Of a stretch of DNA of 64,000 bases, positions 37,293 through 45,678 are shown in pieces (positions within the stretch are counted from its first letter, which is position 1; each line of letters begins with the position of its first letter). The position numbers were made by a program, and so were the translations under genes. Source of the stretch: Palsa-360 sp963710315 (GTDB lineage Bacteria > Acidobacteriota > Terriglobia > Acidiferrales > UBA7541); contig CAVPZW010000005.1 of assembly GCA_963710315.1 (NCBI GenBank), forward strand, positions 558,001 to 622,000. Reading direction: 5' to 3'. Below the pieces are notes generated by a model, which ran no database searches, was not told the origin of the DNA, and saw only the letters and a list, made by a program, of their open reading frames with translations.

Positions 37293-37913
37293 ATGATTGC
37301 AGACGATTTCATCCGGGCACAGTGGAAGGCCCAGGGGCTAAGAATCAAGAGAAAGAACCTGCTGGCTGCCATTTTGTCCGGTTCTGTCCTCGTTTATATC
37401 TCAATCCATTTTTTCCCGCATACAACTCTGGGCATTGCGGCCGGCTTCCTGTTGGGTGTTTTCTATGCCAATGGATTTGAATACTGCTTGCACAGATTTC
37501 TGTTGCATTCGGGGCGCGGGGTTTTCTGCCAGCAACACATGGTGCATCACACCACGCTGAACTCTCCGGAAGCGGCCCGCTACGTCAATTTCTCCAGCAA
37601 TCCGTGGGGAGTTGTCGCACTCTTCTTCGCGAATGCAGTGCCATTTCTATTTCTTCAGTGGATTTTCCGCGCCGGCTGGGCGGCGGGAGTGTTTGCCAGC
37701 TTTGCGGTTTACTACATCGCGTTTGAAGAAATTCACTGGCGCTCGCACATGGGTGGCTGGCTGCCAAAGTGGCTGCGCCCGGCAGCCAGGCACCACTTAC
37801 TGCATCACGCGCGGGATACGGGACGCTTCAACGTTTTCCTTCCAATCTTCGATTGGCTGGCGGAGGTATTCAAGCCGCAGGCGCGAACTTCCAGCGGCGA
37901 AGCAGAAAGATGA
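37293..37913 (+). CDS. Fatty acid hydroxylase / sterol desaturase superfamily membrane protein
   Basis: The 206-residue integral membrane protein has the di-iron histidine motifs of the superfamily: HRFLLH (67-72), QHMVHH (81-86), HWRSHM (148-153) and RHHLLHH (166-172). Four hydrophobic segments surround them. It would hydroxylate or desaturate a lipid chain using O2; the substrate could be a fatty acid, carotenoid or hopanoid. It stands alone. Confidence 0.85.
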   Translation: MIADDFIRAQWKAQGLRIKRKNLLAAILSGSVLVYISIHFFPHTTLGIAAGFLLGVFYANGFEYCLHRFLLHSGRGVFCQQHMVHHTTLNSPEAARYVNFSSNPWGVVALFFANAVPFLFLQWIFRAGWAAGVFASFAVYYIAFEEIHWRSHMGGWLPKWLRPAARHHLLHHARDTGRFNVFLPIFDWLAEVFKPQARTSSGEAER

Positions 37914-37949
37914 ATTGGCAGGGAACTGAAGCACCGCTGTGCCGCGCGG

Positions 37950-38034
37950 AATTCGTGGCGCCAGCATCCTGCCGGCGGTTTTTCGCCGCGCAGCCCAAAA
38001 ACAAAAACGCCGGCAGGACGCCGGCGCCACGAAA
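37950..38034. repeat. Palindromic repeat (CGTGGCGCCAGCATCCTGCC type)
   Basis: ATTCGTGGCGCCAGCATCCT with GCCGGCG at 37950-37977 pairs with the inverted copy at about 38008-38034 (CGCCGGCAGGACGCCGGCGC), enclosing a short A-rich loop. It sits between the convergent hydroxylase and DUF2229 genes and could act as a bidirectional terminator. Confidence 0.75.
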
Positions 38035-38051
38035 TCCCAACTGTGCCGAAA

Positions 38052-39290
38052 TTAATCGCTTCCAGCAACACTCGCCAGGGATTTCTCACTTTGTTCCTGC
38101 TTGCTCTGAAGCAGCGGGCAGTCGGGCGGCAGCAGAGCCAGCTTCTGCTGAATGATTTTGTCGGAGTATTTGGCCAGGTAGTGCACGATGGTTTCTATGC
38201 GGATGCGAATGCTTCCCGCGGGCTTGGTGGAATCCAGATCGCCAAACTTGAAAAACAGCGTGCCTGCGGCTTCCACGATTTTTTGCGTGGGCGTGTAGGT
38301 CGGCTGATCCATGCCGCATTCGTAGCTGGAGAGGCGCAGCACGCAGGTAATCCAGGGAAAGCGCGCAGCGAATTTCGCGCCCCACAGAATCTCGTTGGTG
38401 TTGCTGCTATTGGATGAAGTCCACACGTCGGAAATGTCCAGCGGCGATCGAATCTTTTTGGCCTGCACTTCCTCGCCGAAAACCCAGCCCAGCAAATCAT
38501 CATCGATCGGAAGATATTGCAGCCACACGATGGGGTAGCCATGCGCCTGCAAATCGGATTCGATCTCGTGTCCGATTCCCGGGTCCATGTGATAGGGGCG
38601 GGCCAGCACGAGCACGCACGGTTTCGCGTTGCGCGCGCACCAGGTCAGAATCTTTCTGGTTTCGGCGCGCGCCTTCTCGTTGAATTCGCGCAATGCCTTG
38701 TAACCGGCGTCCACGGCGCGCTGCGTTTCCGCCATGTCCAGGTCAAACACATCCTTCAGGCAATCGTACATTTGCTTGGGAACCATGTCCGGCTCGGCCA
38801 TGTTCACGAACGGCGCGGCGTACTTGATTCCGTTGTCGCCGAACACATCGCTTTCCTTCACGAATCCGGCACGGATGTTTTCCGGCCCGGCCATCACGCG
38901 AGTGCAGGCCAGATTTTCCGAAACGTGCCCGCGCATGAAGGAAGGCAGCGAATAAATCATGGGGCTCATAATGATGTGCAATTTATTTTTTTGGCCGAAG
39001 ATCAACTCGCCATAGTGGCCGCTCATGGCCTTCACCGGATAGCAGCAGTCCACCGTGCCGCGGCCTTTTCCAAATTCGCGGCCCTGTTCCTCGGAAGTGT
39101 CCGAGCTGAACACGATATTTTCGGAGCTGATTCCGATTTCACGCAGGAACGCGACCCAGAATTGGTGGGTGCTCCACATGTTCAGGACCTTGGGAATCCC
39201 AACGCGGATTCCCGATCGGTCCTTAGGCGGAGGCGGTAACTCGGCGGAAGCCTTCTTGCCGAACCATGTCTGCAATATTGGGAAAGGCAT
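38052..39290 (-). CDS. 2-hydroxyacyl-CoA dehydratase-related protein, DUF2229 segment
   Basis: The 412-residue protein corresponds to the DUF2229 part of large 'acyl-CoA dehydratase activase' proteins. It has RVGIPKVLNMWSTHQFWVAF and DCCYPVKAMSGHYGEL with the paired Cys, and a later VLRLSSYECGMDQPTY segment, indicating iron-sulfur chemistry. In many genomes this segment is fused to the BcrAD/BadF activase domains; here it is a separate gene. The start overlaps the activase 3' end by 68 bases, so the true start may be somewhat downstream. Confidence 0.82.
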   Translation of the reverse strand: MPFPILQTWFGKKASAELPPPPKDRSGIRVGIPKVLNMWSTHQFWVAFLREIGISSENIVFSSDTSEEQGREFGKGRGTVDCCYPVKAMSGHYGELIFGQKNKLHIIMSPMIYSLPSFMRGHVSENLACTRVMAGPENIRAGFVKESDVFGDNGIKYAAPFVNMAEPDMVPKQMYDCLKDVFDLDMAETQRAVDAGYKALREFNEKARAETRKILTWCARNAKPCVLVLARPYHMDPGIGHEIESDLQAHGYPIVWLQYLPIDDDLLGWVFGEEVQAKKIRSPLDISDVWTSSNSSNTNEILWGAKFAARFPWITCVLRLSSYECGMDQPTYTPTQKIVEAAGTLFFKFGDLDSTKPAGSIRIRIETIVHYLAKYSDKIIQQKLALLPPDCPLLQSKQEQSEKSLASVAGSD

Positions 39291-41529
39291 GCTTAGTTTT
39301 CTCGATTTCGGCCTTGATCACTTTCATTTCGTTCAAATCTTCGACCAGCCCCTTGGGACAGGAGTTGTTCACGATCACGCGCTCCCAGCCCAATGTAATG
39401 GGGACCTTGCTCCATTCGCGGCCCTTGCCGCCGGGCAGGGCCACGTCGATGAAGCTTCGCTGGCAATTTACAGGGCACCAGTTGCAAACCGTTTCCTTGG
39501 CGGTGGTGGTCGTGTACGTCAGCTTCTCGATCACGTCAAATCCGCGGAATGTGCTCCTTCCGCCCTTTTCCCACCAGTCCAGCGATACCAGCGCCGCGCC
39601 AATCGCGCCGGCTTCTCCGGAATAAGGGTGCACAACGACGTCCGCGTCGGGGACTTTGGAGCGGATGAAATCGACTTGCGTTTTCACTACCGCAAGATTC
39701 TTGTGCGTGCCGCCCTGCAAAATATATTTCTTGCCCACCTGCGAGAGATTGTTCATCCCGCCCGCGTAGATCCACACGTTCAGTGGCAGGATGGAGCAGA
39801 GCGCGGCCAGAATTTCCTCGGCCTGCCAGCCCTTGCGTTGCTGGTTGACGATATCGCTCTGCAGAAAAACTCCGCATCCCATGGAAAGCTGCGGCATGGC
39901 CTGCGCCAGAAACGCTTTGTCGGCCATCTCGCTGAGGGGAATGCCAAACCGCTCGGCCACGCCCTGAAGAAACGCGCCATTGCCCGACGAGCATTGCGAG
40001 TTCAGTCGGAAATCGCTGACGGTCCCGTTTTTCAGGATCATGATCTTGACGTCAACGCCGCCCACGTCGCAGATGCAATCGGCGTCAGGGAAATAGTGCA
40101 GCCCGGCGGAAGCGTGCGCGATGGTTTCCACCACGCCGCAATCCGCACCCAGAATGCCCTTCAGTAAATCTTTTCCGTAGCCGGTGATACCCAGTCCCAG
40201 AATTTCGCCGTCGCCGATGGCTTCGCGAAGCTGGCGGAACAAGATTTTCGCGTCTTCAATCGGATTGCCCTTGCTCAGCGCGTAGCAGGAGAAGAGCAGT
40301 TCCTTGTCCGGCCCCAGGCACACGGCCTTGGCCGTGGTCGATCCGAAATCGCAGCCCACCACCACGCGATCCAGTTTTCTTTTTTCCACTGTTACGGTTG
40401 GAGCTGCCGCTGCTTTGGCTTCGATATTTGCGGCCGAGGTGGCGTCCATCTTGGAGTATACGTCGATGAACGTTTTCAAATTGTTCGCGCTGTCGCACAG
40501 CCCGCCCCGGCCTTGCTTCTTCTTGTCCTCGTACTGGCCTTCCTCGATCCACCAGTGCAGCTTTTTCGTGCCCAGGTAGGTGCCCACGGTGTGTTGCTCG
40601 CCGAGAGCCACTTCGATGCAGCCTAGCGCCGCGTAGTACAGCGCATCCTTCGGCACCACGATGTATTCTTCAGGATCCTTGCCGTTCGGCATCTGGATTT
40701 TTCTTTCCTGCCAGATGTGCGTGAGGTGCAGCCTCCAGGCCTCTTGCAGCCCCTTGAAAAACAGATTCGGCCCGCCCAGCAGCAGCACTTCCGGCGACGG
40801 CGTGTTCCCGCGCGTCAGCGTGGCCAGGTTTTGGTAGACGACGGCCTCAAACAGGGAAGCGATAATTTCATCGACGGTGACGCCGGCCTTGAGCAGCGTA
40901 TTGGCGTCGGCCTCTGCGAAAATTCCGCACTTGCTGCTGATCTTATGCAGCGTGTGCCCTGTGTAGCGCATTTCGGAAAGCGCTTCCGGAGCAATTTGCA
41001 ATTTACGCGCGGTCTTTTCGATGAACGTGCCGGTGCCGCCGGAGCAGGCGCTCTGCATCAGGACTTGCTTGCTCTTGGTGGTCCCGTTGCCGTTGAAGAA
41101 GATGGTCTTCATATCTTCTCCACCGATTTCGCTGACGAAACGCACATTTGGGTGTAGCCGCTCGACGCTGGCGGCCACCGCGACCACTTCCTGAACTACC
41201 TTTGCGCCCACGATGGGAGCAATCAGGCCGGCGCCTGAACCGGTCAGAAAGATGCGATCGCGCTGCGGCGTGAAATCATGCTGCGCCTCAAGGCGCGCCA
41301 AAAATTGCAGGACTTTTTCTCCCTGCTTGGTGTTGTGCCGCTCGTATGCCTGGGAGATCACTTCGCCGGACGGCGAGGCCAGAACGTACTTCACCGTGGT
41401 ACTTCCCACGTTGACGCCGCAAATCATCGCGCCATTGGTGCTGGGTGCGAGCTTCGGCGGCATTTTGATTTCCACCATGCCCGGTTCCCGCATGAGCGGC
41501 GCGATCTGAACGAAATTTCCGTCAGCCAT
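39223..41529 (-). CDS. Double BcrAD/BadF-type activase (2-hydroxyacyl-CoA dehydratase activator family)
   Basis: The protein of about 768 residues contains two ASKHA ATPase modules. Each begins with a phosphate loop (VNVGSTTVKYVLAS; CDFGSTTAKAVCL) and contains a Cys ligand of a bridging 4Fe-4S cluster (CSGGTGTFIE; CSSGNGAFLQ). Homologues drive ATP-dependent low-potential electron transfer to 2-hydroxyacyl-CoA dehydratases or benzoyl-CoA reductase. ATG at 41529 (MADGNFVQ) follows GAGGGCTCC; a longer upstream frame is unsupported. It lies between the HgdB-like and DUF2229 genes, forming one functional unit. Confidence 0.88.
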   Translation of the reverse strand: MADGNFVQIAPLMREPGMVEIKMPPKLAPSTNGAMICGVNVGSTTVKYVLASPSGEVISQAYERHNTKQGEKVLQFLARLEAQHDFTPQRDRIFLTGSGAGLIAPIVGAKVVQEVVAVAASVERLHPNVRFVSEIGGEDMKTIFFNGNGTTKSKQVLMQSACSGGTGTFIEKTARKLQIAPEALSEMRYTGHTLHKISSKCGIFAEADANTLLKAGVTVDEIIASLFEAVVYQNLATLTRGNTPSPEVLLLGGPNLFFKGLQEAWRLHLTHIWQERKIQMPNGKDPEEYIVVPKDALYYAALGCIEVALGEQHTVGTYLGTKKLHWWIEEGQYEDKKKQGRGGLCDSANNLKTFIDVYSKMDATSAANIEAKAAAAPTVTVEKRKLDRVVVGCDFGSTTAKAVCLGPDKELLFSCYALSKGNPIEDAKILFRQLREAIGDGEILGLGITGYGKDLLKGILGADCGVVETIAHASAGLHYFPDADCICDVGGVDVKIMILKNGTVSDFRLNSQCSSGNGAFLQGVAERFGIPLSEMADKAFLAQAMPQLSMGCGVFLQSDIVNQQRKGWQAEEILAALCSILPLNVWIYAGGMNNLSQVGKKYILQGGTHKNLAVVKTQVDFIRSKVPDADVVVHPYSGEAGAIGAALVSLDWWEKGGRSTFRGFDVIEKLTYTTTTAKETVCNWCPVNCQRSFIDVALPGGKGREWSKVPITLGWERVIVNNSCPKGLVEDLNEMKVIKAEIEKTKHAFPNIADMVRQEGFRRVTASA

Positions 41530-41651
41530 TGAGGAGCCCTCGTTGATTCCGGTCCCTGCTTCCGGCGGCCAAGTCCTCCAGCCGCCGGTTACTGAATTCT
41601 GCATCTGCTACCAATAGCCGCCCGCAAATGCTGCGAAGCTAGCGCCCCACC

Positions 41652-41744
41652 CTTTTGTCATTCCGAGCGGAGCGAGGAATCTCTCTTTCTTTTCGCAGTG
41701 TCAAACCGAGGAGAGATTCCTCGCTCCGCTCGGAATGACAAAAG
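41652..41744. repeat. Palindromic repeat, GCGGAGCGAGGAA family (copy 2)
   Basis: A near-perfect inverted repeat with arms at 41652-41685 and 41711-41744 (TTTTGTCATTCCGAGCGGAG and its complement) and a 25-base loop. It lies between the HgdB-like gene stop and the activase start, so it may reduce or modulate readthrough within the operon. Copy 1 is at 34046-34132. Confidence 0.85.
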
Positions 41745-41760
41745 AATTTATTTTCGCCGC

Positions 41761-43264
41761 CTACAGGCTGGCGAGGTGCAGCGCGTAGTTGGCAGCCGTG
41801 GTCGCGTAGCCCATATGCGGCACGCGATAGGTAGCCTTCTTCACCTTTGGATGCTTTTCTTCGATCTGGCGGATTTTTTCCAGCGTCAGTCCGGTCTTGG
41901 CCATGGCTTCCACGAACTCGGCCTGCGAGCGCTTCTTGGCCTCGGTCAAAATCATCTGGCAGCGGGACAGCGCGTGGACTTCGGCGTCTCCCTTGATTTC
42001 GATGGGAGCGTAGAGCAAATCGGGATGCCGGCCCAGCGCGTTGGCCATGGCTCCCTGAGACATTGTATTGGGCATGCAGGAATAGGGCGAGAGCTCGCAA
42101 GTCATGTTGGCATGCTTGTGCAAGTGCGCGTGGAGCGCTTTGCCGATCAGCATGTGCCCTTCGCCGCCGCGCAGCTCGTGGTGGAAGAAGGGAGAGGCCA
42201 GCGTCTTGAGCTCTTCCTGATCGGGCAATTCGTGCGGCACATTGGCGAGAGCCTTGCGGAAGCGGTTGTAGGTTCCCACATAGAGCTTTTCCAGCCCGCG
42301 GACCATGGCCATTTTCATGCGAATCTTGCGGTCGATCTTGCGGCTTGGCCGACAAGCGCCACAGCGGTGTGTGCAGCAGGTAGCCCAGCCACACGGCTAC
42401 AGGTGGCGGCATCACTTCGGAGCCTTCCGACTCCAGCCAACGCTTGATGTTGTAATTGCCGTCGCCTTCGTGCGTTTGCAGCCAGAATTCGCCGGTAATT
42501 TTCACCTTAGGCTTCACTTGCAGGCGGTCCACTTCAATGGCGTCAAACTTCTTGCGCACCACGCGCAGGGCGTCCGCAAAATAGCCGGACATGAAATGCC
42601 ACGCAAGCATGCTGTACTTGTTGGTGCGAAGCGGACGGTTCTGGAAGACTTCGAACAAATAGTCCGCGCTTTCCTGCATGACCTTGTCGGTCTGCCCGGG
42701 CGTGACCTCGTACGGACGGGTCAGATATTCCATATCCGTAAGGATGTCGCCCACCAAAATTGCCCACACAATGCCGAGGCTCAGCGGCATATTGATTTCC
42801 AGGCCGCCGCCCTTTTCGGGCGCCTGGTCGAGCTGGTCCTGAGCGAGCAAGAAGAGGCGGAATTCCTTCAGGCCCATGCCGTCGAGTGCCATCTCATAGG
42901 ATTCGTGGTATTGGCCGAAGCGGCAGGGGCCGCACGCGCCGGCCGTCAGGAAGACGTAATCGTCCAGGGTCTTCTGCTTGCCGTTCACGGCCACTTCGTT
43001 CTTCAGGAAATTTACCAAGCTGCCCGTGGTGAAGATGGTGGGGCAGCACGCGCCGGTGTCGATCAGTTCCTTGCCGGCGTCCAGGTCCGCGCGCGCAATG
43101 TTGGGCAGCGGCTTGGCGTTGTAATTCAAATTGTTGAACACGCCCTGCACCAGACGCTCGTGTTTCCAGGTCAGTCCGCCAAATAGAATGGTGGTCTTTT
43201 CGCGCTGTTCCCTTGTAAAGGGACGCGCTTTATAGGAAGTGTAGTGAGTCACCGCTGTCGCCAT
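41761..43264 (-). CDS. 2-hydroxyglutaryl-CoA dehydratase (HgdB)-like protein, frameshifted
   Basis: The first gene of the activase operon. The N-terminal part has GGLTWKHERL, DTGACCPTIF and TAGACGPCRFGQYHE, Cys-rich blocks of the CoA dehydratase D-component family. The second part has RGGEGHMLIGKA, SPYSCMPNTMSQGAM and ends ATTAANYALHLASL. The frame breaks near 42343 (extra base in GCCAAGCCGCAAG). Removing one base gives about 500 residues ending at 41761; without it the frame reads into the intergenic repeat. AAGGAGG precedes the ATG. Confidence 0.86.
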
Positions 43265-43787
43265 GAAAATCCTCCTTGCACCCTCAGACTTTTCTTCGTC
43301 CTAAAAGAAGGCCCGTGACCCGGAGTTCCCGCAAAATAAATCGATGATTCCGTCGTAAATGTGTGGCGTAAGAGTAGGAATTGAAAATGGGCAAGTCCTT
43401 GCCCATGGAAAAACACAAATCCCCGATTCGCACCTTTTTGAGCATACACAAGACTCATGACCCAATCTCCATGAGGTCGCGCTTTCAGCGCCGGGCAGGT
43501 GGAATATCCCAGGGCCGAACCGGACCCTTCGCTTATAACAAAAGAAGGGACCAAAAGCCATACACGTTTGTTTTGAGTTATCTGGAAGATAGGAGGGGCG
43601 TCCAAACAGGGCACAAGCGGCGCGTTTCGACGGCGGCGGCATTCCGTACGGGCTTCCATTTTCTCTTGTTTCCTGTCTTGAACGGGGGTGCATGGCTGGT
43701 TGCACGTCTGGGCGAACCCCGGAGGAATGACAGGCCTTTCCACGTAACATAGGAGGATAAGAATCTTAGTCGTATTCAGAGGCTAAT
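43265..43787. other. Divergent intergenic region
   Basis: This 520-base gap lies between the HgdB-like gene and the DUF2207 gene. Besides the perfect hairpin at 43387-43406 no gene, tRNA or known riboswitch was recognised. A TAGGAGGATAAG near 43751 resembles a ribosome-binding site, but no suitable ATG follows it. Confidence 0.4.
43387..43406. promoter_or_regulatory. Perfect 20-base palindromic hairpin
   Basis: ATGGGCAAG-TC-CTTGCCCAT is a perfect 9-bp inverted repeat with a 2-base centre, about 120 bases upstream of the HgdB-like gene. It could be an operator or an RNA hairpin in that gene's leader. Confidence 0.35.
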
Positions 43788-45560
43788 TTGCGCCGTCCCT
43801 ACTTGATTGTCGCAATCTTTGTGGTTTCTTTGTGCCTGAGTTGGACGGCAATGGCCGCCCCTGATTCCCCATCCGGAATCACCTCATTCCGCTCGGACGT
43901 CACGGTCAAGGAAAACGGCACGCTAGATGTCCGCGAAGAAATCGTGGTAAACGACGCCGCTTCTTTTTACAAACATGGATTCAGGCACGATCCGCCGATC
44001 TCCGGCCTTGAACGCTGGGATGTTCGCTATGTGGGCACGTACAAACCGGACAACGGCGTACGAGCGCATATTTTAGAGGTGACGGAAGACGGCCAGCCCG
44101 CCAGGTATGAGAAAGGGAGCGGCATCTATCCGCAGCTATATGTCGGAGGACGGAACACTCCTCTCGATTCCGGCGAACACCGCTTCACGTTCCATTACAC
44201 GGTGGATTCCGCGCTCAAACCCGGCGCGCAACTCTATACGCTGTACTGGAATTCCATCGGCCATGAACGCAATGTTCCGATTGCGGAAGCCATTCTTGCC
44301 ATTCACTTGCCCGCCGCTATTCCAGCGGAAAATGTACAGGTCGAACCGCGGGTTGGAGGGCGTGGAGGGAGTTATCCGCGCGGGCCGCAAAACACACTCG
44401 AACGTGTCGATGACACTTCCGGCGCAATTGTCTATCGAGCCACAAATTTGGGGCCTCATCAAAGTCTGAGCCTGGCAGTCACCTGGCCGTCCGGATACAT
44501 TCACCTGCCATTCTTTAGTCTTCTGCCTCCTGATGCGTGGATGTTTGGCGCCCCAATAATTTTGTTCCTCTATTATCTGATTGCCTGGTTCCGGATTGGA
44601 CCTGACCCCAAGCCGGGCACCATTCTCACACTGTATGAGCCACCAGAAGGACTATCTCCCGCCGCAACTCGTTATATAGCCTCTGGAATCACGGATGGCC
44701 GCTCGTTCGCCGCGGTCATCGCACAGCTCGCCGTTCGCGGATGCATCCGCGTGGAATCCGCGAATGGAAAATACAAATTGTCCCGGCTGATGAGCGATCG
44801 CGCCACGGAATCCGCGCTCGCTCCCGAAGAGAAGCGCATACTCGCAACGCTATTTGAGGACGGGCCCTGCATGGAACTCAGCCCGACAAGAGATGACCGC
44901 GCTGTTGCGCAAACCGGGCGCTACCTTACCCATATTCACCAGGAATTGACCAAGCAACTTGGCGGAAAATACTTCACTCGCCATACCGGCACCGTGGCGA
45001 TGGGAGTCCTGATCACATTTCTTTTCGCCATGCCGATAGCGGCGATGGCGCGAGGGGTGGACACAACCGGCGCTTTCATGCTCACACTTTGGATCCTATT
45101 TATCGGGTTGACGCTCGGACTATTGGCAGAAACCGCTCTGCGCTCCTCCTTTAGGACAGCCCTCCGCGCGCGGAACGGTTGGAAGGAGTTGTTCCCCAGC
45201 GTATGGGTTGTAGTCGCCTTCGGGGGAATCATTTTCTTCTTGTTGAAGAAGCTGGCGGCGGGGGTTTCCATTTCATTTGCAGTGATGCTCGTTGCATTCC
45301 TGCTGATCAATCTCGGTTGGTGGCCACAGCTAAGACGAAAGTCGCCGCTCGGACGGCAAACCACGGATCAAATTGCCGGGTTTCGGCAGTTCCTTTTGAA
45401 AACAGAGCAGGACCGGCTGGATCGTATCCGTGCGCCAGAGGACGTGGATCAGGACCTGGCACGCCATCTCCCCTATGCCATAGCTCTCGAAGTGAAAGAG
45501 GCATGGGGCGACGACTTAACGCAAGCGTTCCTCGGCACCGTTGTTTATACGGAAGGGTAA
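43788..45560 (+). CDS. DUF2207 membrane protein
   Basis: The 590-residue protein has a signal peptide (about residues 1-23). A large extracytoplasmic DUF2207 domain follows (ITSFRSDVTVKENGTLDVREEI, written here only in part; then FTFHYTVDSALKP), and transmembrane segments lie near 250, 410, 435 and 495. A cytoplasmic stretch (TILTLYEPPEGLSPAATRYI, then LAVRGCIRVE) precedes the later helices. Its function is unknown; the family is widespread and membrane associated. A TTG start at 43788 follows AGAGG by five bases. Confidence 0.82.
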   Translation: MRRPYLIVAIFVVSLCLSWTAMAAPDSPSGITSFRSDVTVKENGTLDVREEIVVNDAASFYKHGFRHDPPISGLERWDVRYVGTYKPDNGVRAHILEVTEDGQPARYEKGSGIYPQLYVGGRNTPLDSGEHRFTFHYTVDSALKPGAQLYTLYWNSIGHERNVPIAEAILAIHLPAAIPAENVQVEPRVGGRGGSYPRGPQNTLERVDDTSGAIVYRATNLGPHQSLSLAVTWPSGYIHLPFFSLLPPDAWMFGAPIILFLYYLIAWFRIGPDPKPGTILTLYEPPEGLSPAATRYIASGITDGRSFAAVIAQLAVRGCIRVESANGKYKLSRLMSDRATESALAPEEKRILATLFEDGPCMELSPTRDDRAVAQTGRYLTHIHQELTKQLGGKYFTRHTGTVAMGVLITFLFAMPIAAMARGVDTTGAFMLTLWILFIGLTLGLLAETALRSSFRTALRARNGWKELFPSVWVVVAFGGIIFFLLKKLAAGVSISFAVMLVAFLLINLGWWPQLRRKSPLGRQTTDQIAGFRQFLLKTEQDRLDRIRAPEDVDQDLARHLPYAIALEVKEAWGDDLTQAFLGTVVYTEG

Positions 45561-45678
45561 TTTCAGCGTGCGCTGAAAACAATGGTCGGCCCGCCACTTA
45601 GTTCCATGCTCTGCGGGCCGACTCTCGGTTTGATAAGCGAAAAGTATTCTTGGCCAGATCAATCCGTAGATCGATACA

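Noticed and set aside
41639..41760. C-terminal tail of the HgdB-like protein with an HSERSEES-type peptide
   Set aside because: It is readthrough of a frameshifted frame into an intergenic palindromic repeat.
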